A stretch of 64,000 nt of DNA. Origin: Aporhodopirellula aestuarii. Lineage in GTDB: Bacteria > Planctomycetota > Planctomycetia > Pirellulales > Pirellulaceae. The notes under the pieces were generated by a model. It was not told the origin of the DNA, ran no database searches, and saw only the letters and a list, made by a program, of their open reading frames with translations. Location: the NCBI RefSeq assembly GCF_023701485.1, contig NZ_JAMQBK010000014.1, positions 124,001-188,000 of the forward strand. The letters are read 5' to 3'. Positions within the stretch are counted from its first letter, which is position 1; every line of letters starts with the position of its first letter. This document shows, one piece after another, positions 1 to 7,267 of the stretch. The translations under genes and the position numbers were made by a program.

Positions 1-1053
1 CAGGTCCAATGGCCGCGATCGATCGGGAACCACGTGGTGCTCAAAATGACTGTCGGATAGATGAATTGAATCAGCTCGTTGCGGGAACAAATTAATCGCC
101 GGAGTGCAATGCAACTGAACGCTTTGCTTGTTCACCGAACGCTGCAGAATCGGGTCGGCTCGATCGAAAACGACAATGATTTCGATCTCCTCGTCATCAC
201 AGCGTCGAATCGCTTGGTCGAGCTGGCTGAGCTTCGCGAACAGAAACTTTTCCGGGAATGCGAAATACTCACGCAGCAGCCGATAGCCTTGGAACGAACG
301 ATTGTCGAATGGGATCGATGCTTGGTCGTTTTCGAAACCCACCGGCGACACTGACTCTTTGCCCAACACGACCTGCCATGCCGGGTTCGCCCCGACTGGC
401 TGCACAACAACCGCAACAGTGGTTGCCATCAATTGCTCGTAGAGTCGCACAGGGGTCTCGTCGGGACCGACCAGGTACAGAGGCAATTCTTTCAGCTGCA
501 ATTCGGAAATTTTAAGACCAGCGGTTGCGCGGAGGCGAATCCGCAGCCCCGCCGACGCGATGTCGCGCAACCGACTCGGCAACGAAAGTGTCGTCACATC
601 GCGACTGAAATAAGTGCAGTCGATGACCTCCAATGGCCACAAATCGACACCTTGCGTCGTGGTGTATTGACACTGAATTTGCGAGTCTTCTGCCGGTGCG
701 GTTCGCAGACGAACACCGCGGGGGACGTGGTGCCCTTCGTTCAATCGTCCTTCCGTCAGATCGGGGTTGAACTGCGCAATCGTCGCCGATGGTGTCGGAT
801 AGAGGTAATGTGGATAAACCAGCTCGAGCAGGTGCTGCGTAAATCGCGGCACCTCCGAATCCATCTTGAGTTGAATACGGGCGGCAAGAAACGCGAATCC
901 TTCTAGCAACCGTTCCACATAGGGATCCGCGCAGGCGAGCGTTTCGAGTCCCAACCGCCCCGCGATCTTAGGATACTGTTGAGCAAACTCACCGCCGGAC
1001 TCGCGAATGTATTGCAGCTCCTGTTCGTAATAACTGAGAAGTCTCGTATCCAC
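1..1053 (-). CDS. tssF: T6SS baseplate protein TssF, C-terminus cut by window edge
   Basis: TssF (ImpG/VasA) is a cytoplasmic baseplate wedge subunit that works with TssE, TssG and TssK. Reading the minus strand from a GTG at 1053-1051 gives 351 open codons to the window edge. The protein begins VDTRLLSYYEQELQYIRESG, continues with FAQQYPKIAGRLGLE and ADPYVERLLEGFAFLAARIQ, and then LELVYPHYLYPTPS. This is the typical opening of the family (start near LxYYexEL, then FAxxyPkiAgrLgl and dPhVErLlegfAfL). The start was chosen because it lies three bases after the tssE stop, matching the family N-terminus. Family members are about 600 residues, so roughly 250 residues and probably tssG lie to the left of the window. 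Confidence 0.95.
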   Translation of the reverse strand, partial: MDTRLLSYYEQELQYIRESGGEFAQQYPKIAGRLGLETLACADPYVERLLEGFAFLAARIQLKMDSEVPRFTQHLLELVYPHYLYPTPSATIAQFNPDLTEGRLNEGHHVPRGVRLRTAPAEDSQIQCQYTTTQGVDLWPLEVIDCTYFSRDVTTLSLPSRLRDIASAGLRIRLRATAGLKISELQLKELPLYLVGPDETPVRLYEQLMATTVAVVVQPVGANPAWQVVLGKESVSPVGFENDQASIPFDNRSFQGYRLLREYFAFPEKFLFAKLSQLDQAIRRCDDEEIEIIVVFDRADPILQRSVNKQSVQLHCTPAINLFPQRADSIHLSDSHFEHHVVPDRSRPLDL

Positions 1054-1056
1054 AGG

Positions 1057-1563
1057 CTAAAAATCCGCTACGGTTTGAATTCGAATATCCCCGGTCTCGA
1101 GGTCAACATTGGTTCGCAAAAACAGTTTCAATGGGACCGGTGTCGCCCACAAATCGCCTTTGATCTCGAAAACCAACGCGTTGACGGAACTCTCTTGATC
1201 CGAATACGTCGCCTTAACTTGGACCGTATCTGGGATGATCCGCGGTTCATAAAGACGTATCGCGTCTCCCAGACGATTTTCGATGTCGCTGATGTCGACC
1301 GCAGAGAGCGTTCGCCCGGCAAGTCCCGGCATTCCATAATTGATGACCGATGCTGCGACGTTTGGGAAATCCGTCAAATCATGAACCGATTCCGCATTAT
1401 CAGTATTCATCAGCCATTCAAGGTCGCGCAAGACACTCGCACGATGCTGTGTGAGAGAATGGATTCGCTGGCTACGAGATTCCCGTTGAACGCGTGAGGC
1501 ATCATCAATCAGACGATCCAGCAAAGATGGCTGAAGCTTTTCTTTGAGCGATAGGTCAGCCAT
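1057..1563 (-). CDS. tssE: T6SS baseplate protein TssE (gp25-like)
   Basis: This 168-residue protein is the T4 gp25-like baseplate subunit that helps start sheath assembly. Seen in the sequence: LLDRLID near the N-terminus, a run of charged residues, then SVLRDLEWLMNTDNAES (the conserved RDLEwLLNtr region), VINYGMPGLAGRTLS (the NYGlpdl motif) and a C-terminal gp25 part with RIIPDTVQVKA and LFLRTNVDLETGDI. Length fits the family (130-180). It starts with ATG at 1563 and its stop is three bases from the tssF start, so the two are almost certainly co-translated. The gap to the upstream tagJ gene is 46 bases. Confidence 0.94.
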   Translation of the reverse strand: MADLSLKEKLQPSLLDRLIDDASRVQRESRSQRIHSLTQHRASVLRDLEWLMNTDNAESVHDLTDFPNVAASVINYGMPGLAGRTLSAVDISDIENRLGDAIRLYEPRIIPDTVQVKATYSDQESSVNALVFEIKGDLWATPVPLKLFLRTNVDLETGDIRIQTVADF

Positions 1564-1609
1564 CGGTTTGTCCCTTCATTACGACAGACGTGAGCAACGA
1601 GCAAGCGAG

Positions 1610-2470
1610 CTACGATGGGGCGTCAAAAGAAATCGCAGCCAAATCGAGAAGTGCGTAATCGTCCTGATCGGTTGCCAGCATTCTTTGGCCGAGCCCGAGA
1701 TAAGATTCGTCACCCACTTGTTTCCAGTCCGTCTTTCGACCCAACTGAATCAACCCGTCATCACTGTCTTGCGACCCGGGATAGCGAGTCGGCACCATTC
1801 CGACCATCTCGCCTCCTCCAACCCATGTAAACTGCGCGGCGATCCAAACGTAATCTCGGAGGTCCGATACGTCATGGAACTGTACTTCCTGGATCCGTTG
1901 GAAGGGCACCCAGTAGTACTTTCCCTGCATGATGACTTCCATGAAAGGTCCGATGCGGGAATCGGCATCGGCAATCCACTCGAACGCCACACTCTCTCCG
2001 GTCTCTGCATCTCCTCGGGGGCGAAGCGTAATGCGCCCCGCCGATGGTTCGGCATCCTCCAAAGCTTCCGACTGCAGCGCACTCGCCGCCTCGTACTTCT
2101 TCTCGCCGGACAACCGAAGTGCTTCGATCATCTTGGCGATCCACGCCTCCGGCTCGCCAAAGATTAACGGGGCCCGTTTCCCTTCAAACACCTCGCCGCG
2201 AAGAGCCTCACACTGCAAGATATGCTGGTATGCCTCGCCCATCGTCTGGCATTCCTTATCCAGATCCGACGCCACCTTCAACTGAGACAATGAACGCGTC
2301 CAGTCACCGGTGATGGCAAACAGTTGGAACAGGAAGACGCGATGTTTCGACACCTGCGGCTCATTGCGAACGTCATCCTTCACTTGGCTCAGGGCGAGTT
2401 CAAGGTCTCCGTTCCGCAGTGCTTCAATAGCTGTCACGATCTCTTCCCTTTCCAACTGCTCGGAATCCAA
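1610..2470 (-). CDS. tagJ: T6SS accessory protein TagJ/ImpE
   Basis: This 286-residue cytoplasmic protein fits the ImpE/TagJ family, which associates with sheath component TssB in some T6SSs. The N-terminal ~110 residues are TPR-like helices (AIEALRNGDLELALSQVKD; HRVFLFQLFAITGDWTRSLS; LQCEALRGEVF), followed by family features FGEPEAWIAKMIEALRL and a C-terminal beta-rich part with WVPFQRIQEVQFHD, a signature stretch of ImpE (ywVPfeqI). The TTG start at 2470 is the best available one. It overlaps the 3' end of the second hcp-like gene by 37 bases, which suggests translational coupling. A start further downstream is possible. It sits directly upstream of tssE in the operon. Confidence 0.9.
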   Translation of the reverse strand: MDSEQLEREEIVTAIEALRNGDLELALSQVKDDVRNEPQVSKHRVFLFQLFAITGDWTRSLSQLKVASDLDKECQTMGEAYQHILQCEALRGEVFEGKRAPLIFGEPEAWIAKMIEALRLSGEKKYEAASALQSEALEDAEPSAGRITLRPRGDAETGESVAFEWIADADSRIGPFMEVIMQGKYYWVPFQRIQEVQFHDVSDLRDYVWIAAQFTWVGGGEMVGMVPTRYPGSQDSDDGLIQLGRKTDWKQVGDESYLGLGQRMLATDQDDYALLDLAAISFDAPS

Positions 2471-3069
2471 TCTTTTAATTCCTCTTGACTGAAGCCCTTC
2501 GCATTGGAGGGTCGGAAGTTCCCTTTTTCATCGATTTGCGCATACTGAATGGCAAACTTGTCAAACTTCAGGGAGAAGGATTCCGTCGGACGGTCGTCAC
2601 TGCTCCCCGATAATGACCAGGAATCGACAACCACGTCCTCCAGAGCAACTTTCATGTAGGCCGTCACCGCTACCTTCGACTTATTGGCCTCTTTCGCAAA
2701 AGCGGAAGAGGCTTCGACAAAATGAATCTCCGCCGCCAAGTCATCGCGTGAATTGCTTTCGATCTTCAACTTGTCAAAGACCGAGAGATACATCAGCGCG
2801 CTGGTCGCCACATCAACAAACTTGCTACACGAAACGGTATTCTCCGCTTTGCCAGACCCCACTGCCGTTGTCCCGGTCAACTCTTTCCGAACTTCAGCTT
2901 CGGTATTGAGCGAGGCAATTTTTTTGTAATCTGGCGTCTTCGCAGTCGACCCGAAGCTAAATGAGAAATTGGCATCCGAGAGTGGAAACCAGCTTTCATA
3001 CCCATCGAGCATCACACTGCCCGGGGTCTTCGAATTGCGCATCTTGTCTGTTATGCGGGCGACGATCAA
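2434..3069 (-). CDS. Hcp-like tube protein, second copy
   Basis: This 211-residue protein of the Hcp1 family (T6SS inner-tube hexamer) has features shared with the upstream hcp: MLDGYESWFPLSDANFSFSFG near the N-terminus, CSKFVDVATSALM in the middle, AEIHFVEASS, then DDRPTESFSLKFDKFAIQYA near the end, the usual Hcp C-terminal strand. It is longer than classical Hcp (about 160-170) because of an insertion near residues 45-75 and a charged tail ending SSWKGKRS. The TTG start at 3069 was chosen because it aligns with the first copy; an ATG at 3042 is an alternative. It lies 22 bases after hcp in the same operon and overlaps tagJ by 37 bases. It could be a specialised tube subunit or an evolved, effector-carrying Hcp; no toxin domain is visible. 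Confidence 0.82.
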   Translation of the reverse strand: MIVARITDKMRNSKTPGSVMLDGYESWFPLSDANFSFSFGSTAKTPDYKKIASLNTEAEVRKELTGTTAVGSGKAENTVSCSKFVDVATSALMYLSVFDKLKIESNSRDDLAAEIHFVEASSAFAKEANKSKVAVTAYMKVALEDVVVDSWSLSGSSDDRPTESFSLKFDKFAIQYAQIDEKGNFRPSNAKGFSQEELKDWIPSSWKGKRS

Positions 3070-3091
3070 AGGAGACTATCCAAGGTGAAGG

Positions 3092-3646
3092 TTACGGCTT
3101 CCAGTTAGCACCGACGGCGAGCGCGGCTTCCTGCATATCCCACTTCTTGTTCTTGACGTTGTCCCAGCCCATGTAGTGAACTTTTCCGGTCCAGTTGTCA
3201 CCCTCGTGCGGTGCATAACCAAACGCGAGCTTGTTATAGAGGAACGAAACCTCCTCGGTTGGACGATCATCCGCATCGCCGCTCGTCGACCAACTCTTGA
3301 TCATGCAGCGGTGGAGCTTGTAGGACAGGTAGACCCGCACACCGGTGTCGGTGCCCCCCGTTTCCCCAGCGATTTCAACGAAGCAGATTTCGGCATCGCC
3401 AAGAGATTGGCCCTGAATGGACGCTTGAGCCAAGTACGCCGATGCAGCATCCATCGATTTGCTGATGGAGCATTCCTGCATCTCGCCCACGCCCAGATTG
3501 ACATCCTTCGTACCGCCCTTTTCACCGCTTTCTTTGAACTCTCGCTCGACGCCAAAACTGAAACTATCAGCCATAAACCACGATTCATCGAAACCGTCGA
3601 GTTTGCAGTCACCCAAAATACCGGGAATTCGAATTGCTATTGCCAT
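3092..3646 (-). CDS. hcp: T6SS tube protein Hcp
   Basis: Hcp forms hexameric rings that stack into the T6SS inner tube and can chaperone small effectors. The 184-residue product starts MAIAIRIPGILGDCKLDGFD, followed by SWFMADSFSFGVEREF, CSISKSMDAASAYLAQAS and AEICFVEIAGE. It closes with MIKSWSTSGDADDRPTEEVS and LYNKLAFGYAP, which match the Hcp beta-barrel pattern (isGy..si...S.ssGgd.rPtEsisL.y.ki...y). ATG start at 3646. It lies 56 bases after tssC, the usual position of hcp next to the sheath genes. Confidence 0.92.
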   Translation of the reverse strand: MAIAIRIPGILGDCKLDGFDESWFMADSFSFGVEREFKESGEKGGTKDVNLGVGEMQECSISKSMDAASAYLAQASIQGQSLGDAEICFVEIAGETGGTDTGVRVYLSYKLHRCMIKSWSTSGDADDRPTEEVSFLYNKLAFGYAPHEGDNWTGKVHYMGWDNVKNKKWDMQEAALAVGANWKP

Positions 3647-3702
3647 CTTTCGTTAATCCTATTCATACGCGGGAGAAGTAAAGCCGAATTGGTAAGCCGA
3701 GA

Positions 3703-5187
3703 TTACGCAGGAAGTTTCGAGACCAACCGCAACGAAACGGTCAGACCTTCCAATTGGTAGTGAGGGCGGAGGAAGAATTTGGAGGAGTAGTACCCTGGAT
3801 TACTCGGGTCCTCCTCCAGTTCAACCGAAGCGTCCGCCAGCGGACGCATTGCCTTGTCCGCTTCGGTCGCCGTTGCTGGGTTGGGTTCCACATAATTGTT
3901 GATCCAATTTTGCAACCACGATTGAAGCTGCTCACGCTCCATCGACGATCCGATTTTGTCCCGGACCATACATTTCAAATAATGTGCAAAACGACATGTC
4001 GCGAACAAGTAAGGCAATCGCGCCGAGAGGTTGGCGTTTGCGGTCGCGTCGGGATTGTCGTATTCAGCGGGCTTCTGAAGTGATTGGGCACCGATAAACG
4101 CCGCGAAATCACTGTTCTTCTTATGAATCAGCGGCATGAAACCGTTGGCCGCCAACTCCGCCTCACGCCGGTCCGAAATCGCGATTTCGGTTGGGCATTT
4201 CATATCAACGCCGCCGTCGTCAGTCGGAAACGTATGCGACGGCAAATTCTCGACAGCACCGCCCGATTCCACCCCACGAATTTGGGTACACCAACCGTAG
4301 TGCTTGAATGCCGACGTGATGTTGGTCGCCATCGCGTAAGCTGAATTGGCCCAACAGTAGCTATCGTGTTCGCTGCCATCAACGTTCTCTTCGAAGTCGA
4401 ACTCGTCGACCGGATCGGTCTTAGAGCCGTATGGCAAACGAGCGAGGAAACGAGGCATGGTCAGCCCCAGGTAACGAGAGTCTTCCGATTCCCGCAGCGA
4501 CCGCCACGCGGCATACTCGGGGGTTTGGAAAATCTTCGTCAGATCACGTGGGTTACTGAGCTCTTGCCATGAATCCATCTGGAATGTTGATGGCGACCCA
4601 CCGGTGATAAACGGTGCGTGGGCGGCGGCGCAAATCTGCGTCATTTCTTGCAGCAAGGCGACGTCCGGCGGACTGTGATCGAAGTGGTAGTCACCGACCA
4701 AACAGCCGTAAGGCTCACCGCCAAACTGCCCGTACTCCGCTTCATAAATCTGCTTGAATATCGGACTCTGGTCCCACGCGGTTCCTTTGTACTTCTTCAG
4801 CGTTTTCCCAAGATCCTGCTTGGAGATATTGAGAACTCGAATCTTCAGCTGCTCATCGGTCTCGGTGTTGTTGACCAAATGATGCAACCCACGCCATGCC
4901 CCTTCGAGTTTCTGAAATTCTTCGTGATGCAAAATCTCGTTGACTTGCTCAGTCAGCTTCTTGTCAATTTCTGCAATCATCATTGAGATGGACCGCAACG
5001 CGTCATCCGAAACCACATTGGCCTGCGCCAACGCTTGCTCGGCGAGCGTTTTCACCGCAGACTCGATTGCGTCCTTTGCGGCATCCGACTTGGGCCGAAA
5101 TTCCTTTTGCAACAGCGCCGAAAATTCACTGTCAGCAAAGACGGTGCTGCCACTCGAGGCGGCCGATTGAAGATTTCCTTGAGACAT
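3703..5187 (-). CDS. tssC: T6SS sheath large subunit TssC (VipB)
   Basis: TssC pairs with TssB to form the contractile sheath around the Hcp tube. The 494-residue product has the normal family length. Diagnostic segments run in order: LEGAWRGLHHLVNNTETDE around residue 95, YGCLVGDYHFDHSPPDVALL near 165, AAAHAPFITGGSPSTF near 190, LTMPRFLARLPYG near 245 and WANSAYAMATNITSAF near 285. These are followed by FMPLIHKKNSDFAAFIGAQS near 350 and the helical C-terminal domain with ATCRFAHYLKCMVRDKIGS and LEGLTVSLRLVSKLPA. ATG start at 5187, 11 bases after tssB. The N-terminal helix DSEFSALLQKEF is where ClpV usually binds in other systems, but no clpV gene is present in the window. Confidence 0.97.
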   Translation of the reverse strand: MSQGNLQSAASSGSTVFADSEFSALLQKEFRPKSDAAKDAIESAVKTLAEQALAQANVVSDDALRSISMMIAEIDKKLTEQVNEILHHEEFQKLEGAWRGLHHLVNNTETDEQLKIRVLNISKQDLGKTLKKYKGTAWDQSPIFKQIYEAEYGQFGGEPYGCLVGDYHFDHSPPDVALLQEMTQICAAAHAPFITGGSPSTFQMDSWQELSNPRDLTKIFQTPEYAAWRSLRESEDSRYLGLTMPRFLARLPYGSKTDPVDEFDFEENVDGSEHDSYCWANSAYAMATNITSAFKHYGWCTQIRGVESGGAVENLPSHTFPTDDGGVDMKCPTEIAISDRREAELAANGFMPLIHKKNSDFAAFIGAQSLQKPAEYDNPDATANANLSARLPYLFATCRFAHYLKCMVRDKIGSSMEREQLQSWLQNWINNYVEPNPATATEADKAMRPLADASVELEEDPSNPGYYSSKFFLRPHYQLEGLTVSLRLVSKLPA

Positions 5188-5198
5188 ATCGTTTGCTC

Positions 5199-5906
5199 TT
5201 ACAGGTCGTTGAGAAGTGAATCCAGATCGTCATCGTCGGAGTCGCCCGATGAGGCCGGCGCATCATCGCCACCGATATCATTGAGCATCGAATCCAAGTC
5301 ATCGTCCGCCGCGGGCTCGCTGGCGGGAGCAGCTGCGGCAACCGGAGCGGCTGCTGCGACGGGAGCGGCCGAAGGAGGAGCCGCCGCGGCGGCTGCCGGC
5401 GGTGATTGCTTCTCCGGATTGGGCGCCGACGCAAGACTCTGAAGCTTGGCCGAGTCCTGTAACAATTCGGCAATCATTTCCTCCGCACCAGATTTGCCGT
5501 CCATGTAGGTCATCAGGTTTGCCAACTGCGTCCTCGTATCGAGCAGTTTCCGAAGCGGTTCGACCTTCCTAGCGATCGCCGCTGGGGAGAAATCGTCCAT
5601 ACTTTCGAAGGTAATGTCGACGCTTAAGTTGCCTTCGCCCGTCAGCGTATTGGAAACAGGAAACGCCACTCGCGGCTTCATCGACTTCAAACGATTGTCG
5701 AAGTTGTCGACATCGATTTCCAAGAATTTGCGATTGGCGACGGGCTCTAACTTATCGGCCGGTTTCCCCGACAGATCAGCCATGACCCCCATCACAAAAG
5801 GCAATTGCACGGTCTTCTCAGCACCGTAAACTTCCACGTCGTACTCGATCTGCACGCGCGGGGCGCGATTGCGCCCGATAAACTTTTGGCCGCTAGATTT
5901 TGCCAC
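5199..5906 (-). CDS. tssB: T6SS sheath small subunit TssB (VipA) with acidic tail
   Basis: TssB, the small sheath subunit, is recognised from residues 1-150: SGQKFIGRNRAPRVQIEYDV, FVMGVMADLSGKP, KFLEIDVDNFDNRLKSMKPR and ITFESMDDFSPAAIARKVEP. The usual length is about 165 residues. This one has 235 because of an Ala/Pro-rich linker (about 175-200) and an acidic tail with two copies of a D-D-L-D-S-x-L-N-D motif at the very end. The same motif recurs in the tail of the sheath-like fusion at 49694-51511. The GTG start at 5906 is preceded by AGGAG and gives the expected N-terminus. tssC follows after 11 bases. Confidence 0.95.
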   Translation of the reverse strand: MAKSSGQKFIGRNRAPRVQIEYDVEVYGAEKTVQLPFVMGVMADLSGKPADKLEPVANRKFLEIDVDNFDNRLKSMKPRVAFPVSNTLTGEGNLSVDITFESMDDFSPAAIARKVEPLRKLLDTRTQLANLMTYMDGKSGAEEMIAELLQDSAKLQSLASAPNPEKQSPPAAAAAAPPSAAPVAAAAPVAAAAPASEPAADDDLDSMLNDIGGDDAPASSGDSDDDDLDSLLNDL

Positions 5907-5977
5907 TACAGTACTCCTGGAAAAACGAATGCCCTGCCTGAAGTTGCAGGTTACGGAAGTTATTGGTGGTTAACGTA

Positions 5978-7033
5978 TTAGTCATCCGATCGCCCGCCAC
6001 CGATTTGCTCGGCTTGCTGCAGCGCATCGGGCGTCAGATCCTGAATGATTTCCATGAACGAGGCGGTCACCAATCGCTTGGCACGGTTCAGCAATAGCGG
6101 AAGCGGACTCGATGGCTCGTATTTTTCGTAGTAGTCGCAGATCCGGTCGATCGCGCGAATGACGTCCTCACGCTTGCGAATCTCGCCGCACCCGACCGGT
6201 TGCGCCGGAACCGATTCGGCCGCCGCCGGCGTCTCGCCCGACACCGCTTCTGATTCCGATTCCGCCGATTCGCTGCTATCGACCTGCCGCTTTTGCAGGT
6301 ACCCCTGCACAAACCCTTCGATTTCCGTGACGACATCCACGATCGGATCGAGGCTAACTGCCTGACTGACACCAACCTTGCTTGTGATTGCGGACTCGAT
6401 TGCCGATAGCTTTTGACGGATGTCGCTAACGACACTCAGGGTTTCGCGAAGCATGTTGACGTCGCATCCTTGAAAAGCGCCGTCTATCGTTGACATCGAA
6501 ATTGGTGGATCTCCACCTTCAGGTGCCGCGATGTCACCGCGGGCGATCTCGAGATCCATCAGCGTGATCGGACCAATGCCGGGTACTTGTATTAACGGCG
6601 ATTGTTTTAACAAACGCAGCGTCGTCGAGGGATCTCGCAACGACGCGACCGCGTTGACTCTTTCAGTGGGATCATCGTCGTCATCCGCATCGAGCACCGG
6701 ATGAACGCTGCTCCAAAAGTCAGTCAAATAACTTTCGATTAACGACGCCACGTCGCGAAACTCGGCCAACCCGCCAACCGCCAACGAAGCGTTCGCCAAA
6801 TGCACTGCGATACGCAAATCTTTTGTACGAGCTAATAATTCGACCGCCAGCTTATGCACGGTCTTCCAGTCGGGCTCTTCGGCCTCGATGATCGTGTCCC
6901 CGAACTGCTGCTCCTGCTTCCCTTTGACCGCCTGATCCAACGCCACCGCTTGAAGGTCGTACTCCAAATCTTGCCCGCTCGGCTCATCATCTGAGACAGG
7001 AGTCAACAGCGATTCGAGATCAAGGGAACTCAT
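5978..7033 (-). CDS. tssA: T6SS protein TssA (ImpA)
   Basis: TssA primes and caps sheath-tube polymerisation from the baseplate. This 351-residue protein carries the ImpA N-terminal domain: LLTPVSDDEPSGQDLEYD at residues 9-26, EPDWKTVHKLAVELLARTKD near 53-72, then LRIAVHLANASLAVGGLAEF and DFWSSVHPVLDADDDDDPTE. The middle (about 190-260) is helical with a Ser/Glu/Ala-rich linker. The C-terminal ~65 residues (REDVIRAIDRICDYYEKYEP, then PLLLNRAKRLV) resemble the C-terminal domain of short TssA types. ATG start at 7033. It appears to be the first gene of the minus-strand sheath operon; tssB starts 71 bases later. Confidence 0.93.
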   Translation of the reverse strand: MSSLDLESLLTPVSDDEPSGQDLEYDLQAVALDQAVKGKQEQQFGDTIIEAEEPDWKTVHKLAVELLARTKDLRIAVHLANASLAVGGLAEFRDVASLIESYLTDFWSSVHPVLDADDDDDPTERVNAVASLRDPSTTLRLLKQSPLIQVPGIGPITLMDLEIARGDIAAPEGGDPPISMSTIDGAFQGCDVNMLRETLSVVSDIRQKLSAIESAITSKVGVSQAVSLDPIVDVVTEIEGFVQGYLQKRQVDSSESAESESEAVSGETPAAAESVPAQPVGCGEIRKREDVIRAIDRICDYYEKYEPSSPLPLLLNRAKRLVTASFMEIIQDLTPDALQQAEQIGGGRSDD

Positions 7034-7267
7034 CAGCGCGAGATTTCAGCTTTCGTTAGCATGGTGATTTGCACAAGTCGCCTGGGAAACCAAGCCGATC
7101 GTAGAGCCAGAGAACGCGGGGCTGACTTAACAGACTCCGACCGCTACTAGCTACCAATCACGATACCACGTCCATCCATGTGGTGCACGACTTGCTTCCT
7201 CTGGGAGTATAAACCGAACCGAGTCCTAAAGTCACACGATTCGACACGAGAATTTCGCAGAAGTCGT
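7034..7267. other. intergenic DNA upstream of tssA
   Basis: This 234-base stretch between the barrel protein's stop and the tssA start is where a promoter for the tssA-tssF operon would lie if it is not transcribed from 9 kb. I see no convincing -35/-10 pair. A weak imperfect inverted repeat (accacgt ... atgtggt, about 7164-7183) is the only structure noticed. Confidence 0.3.
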
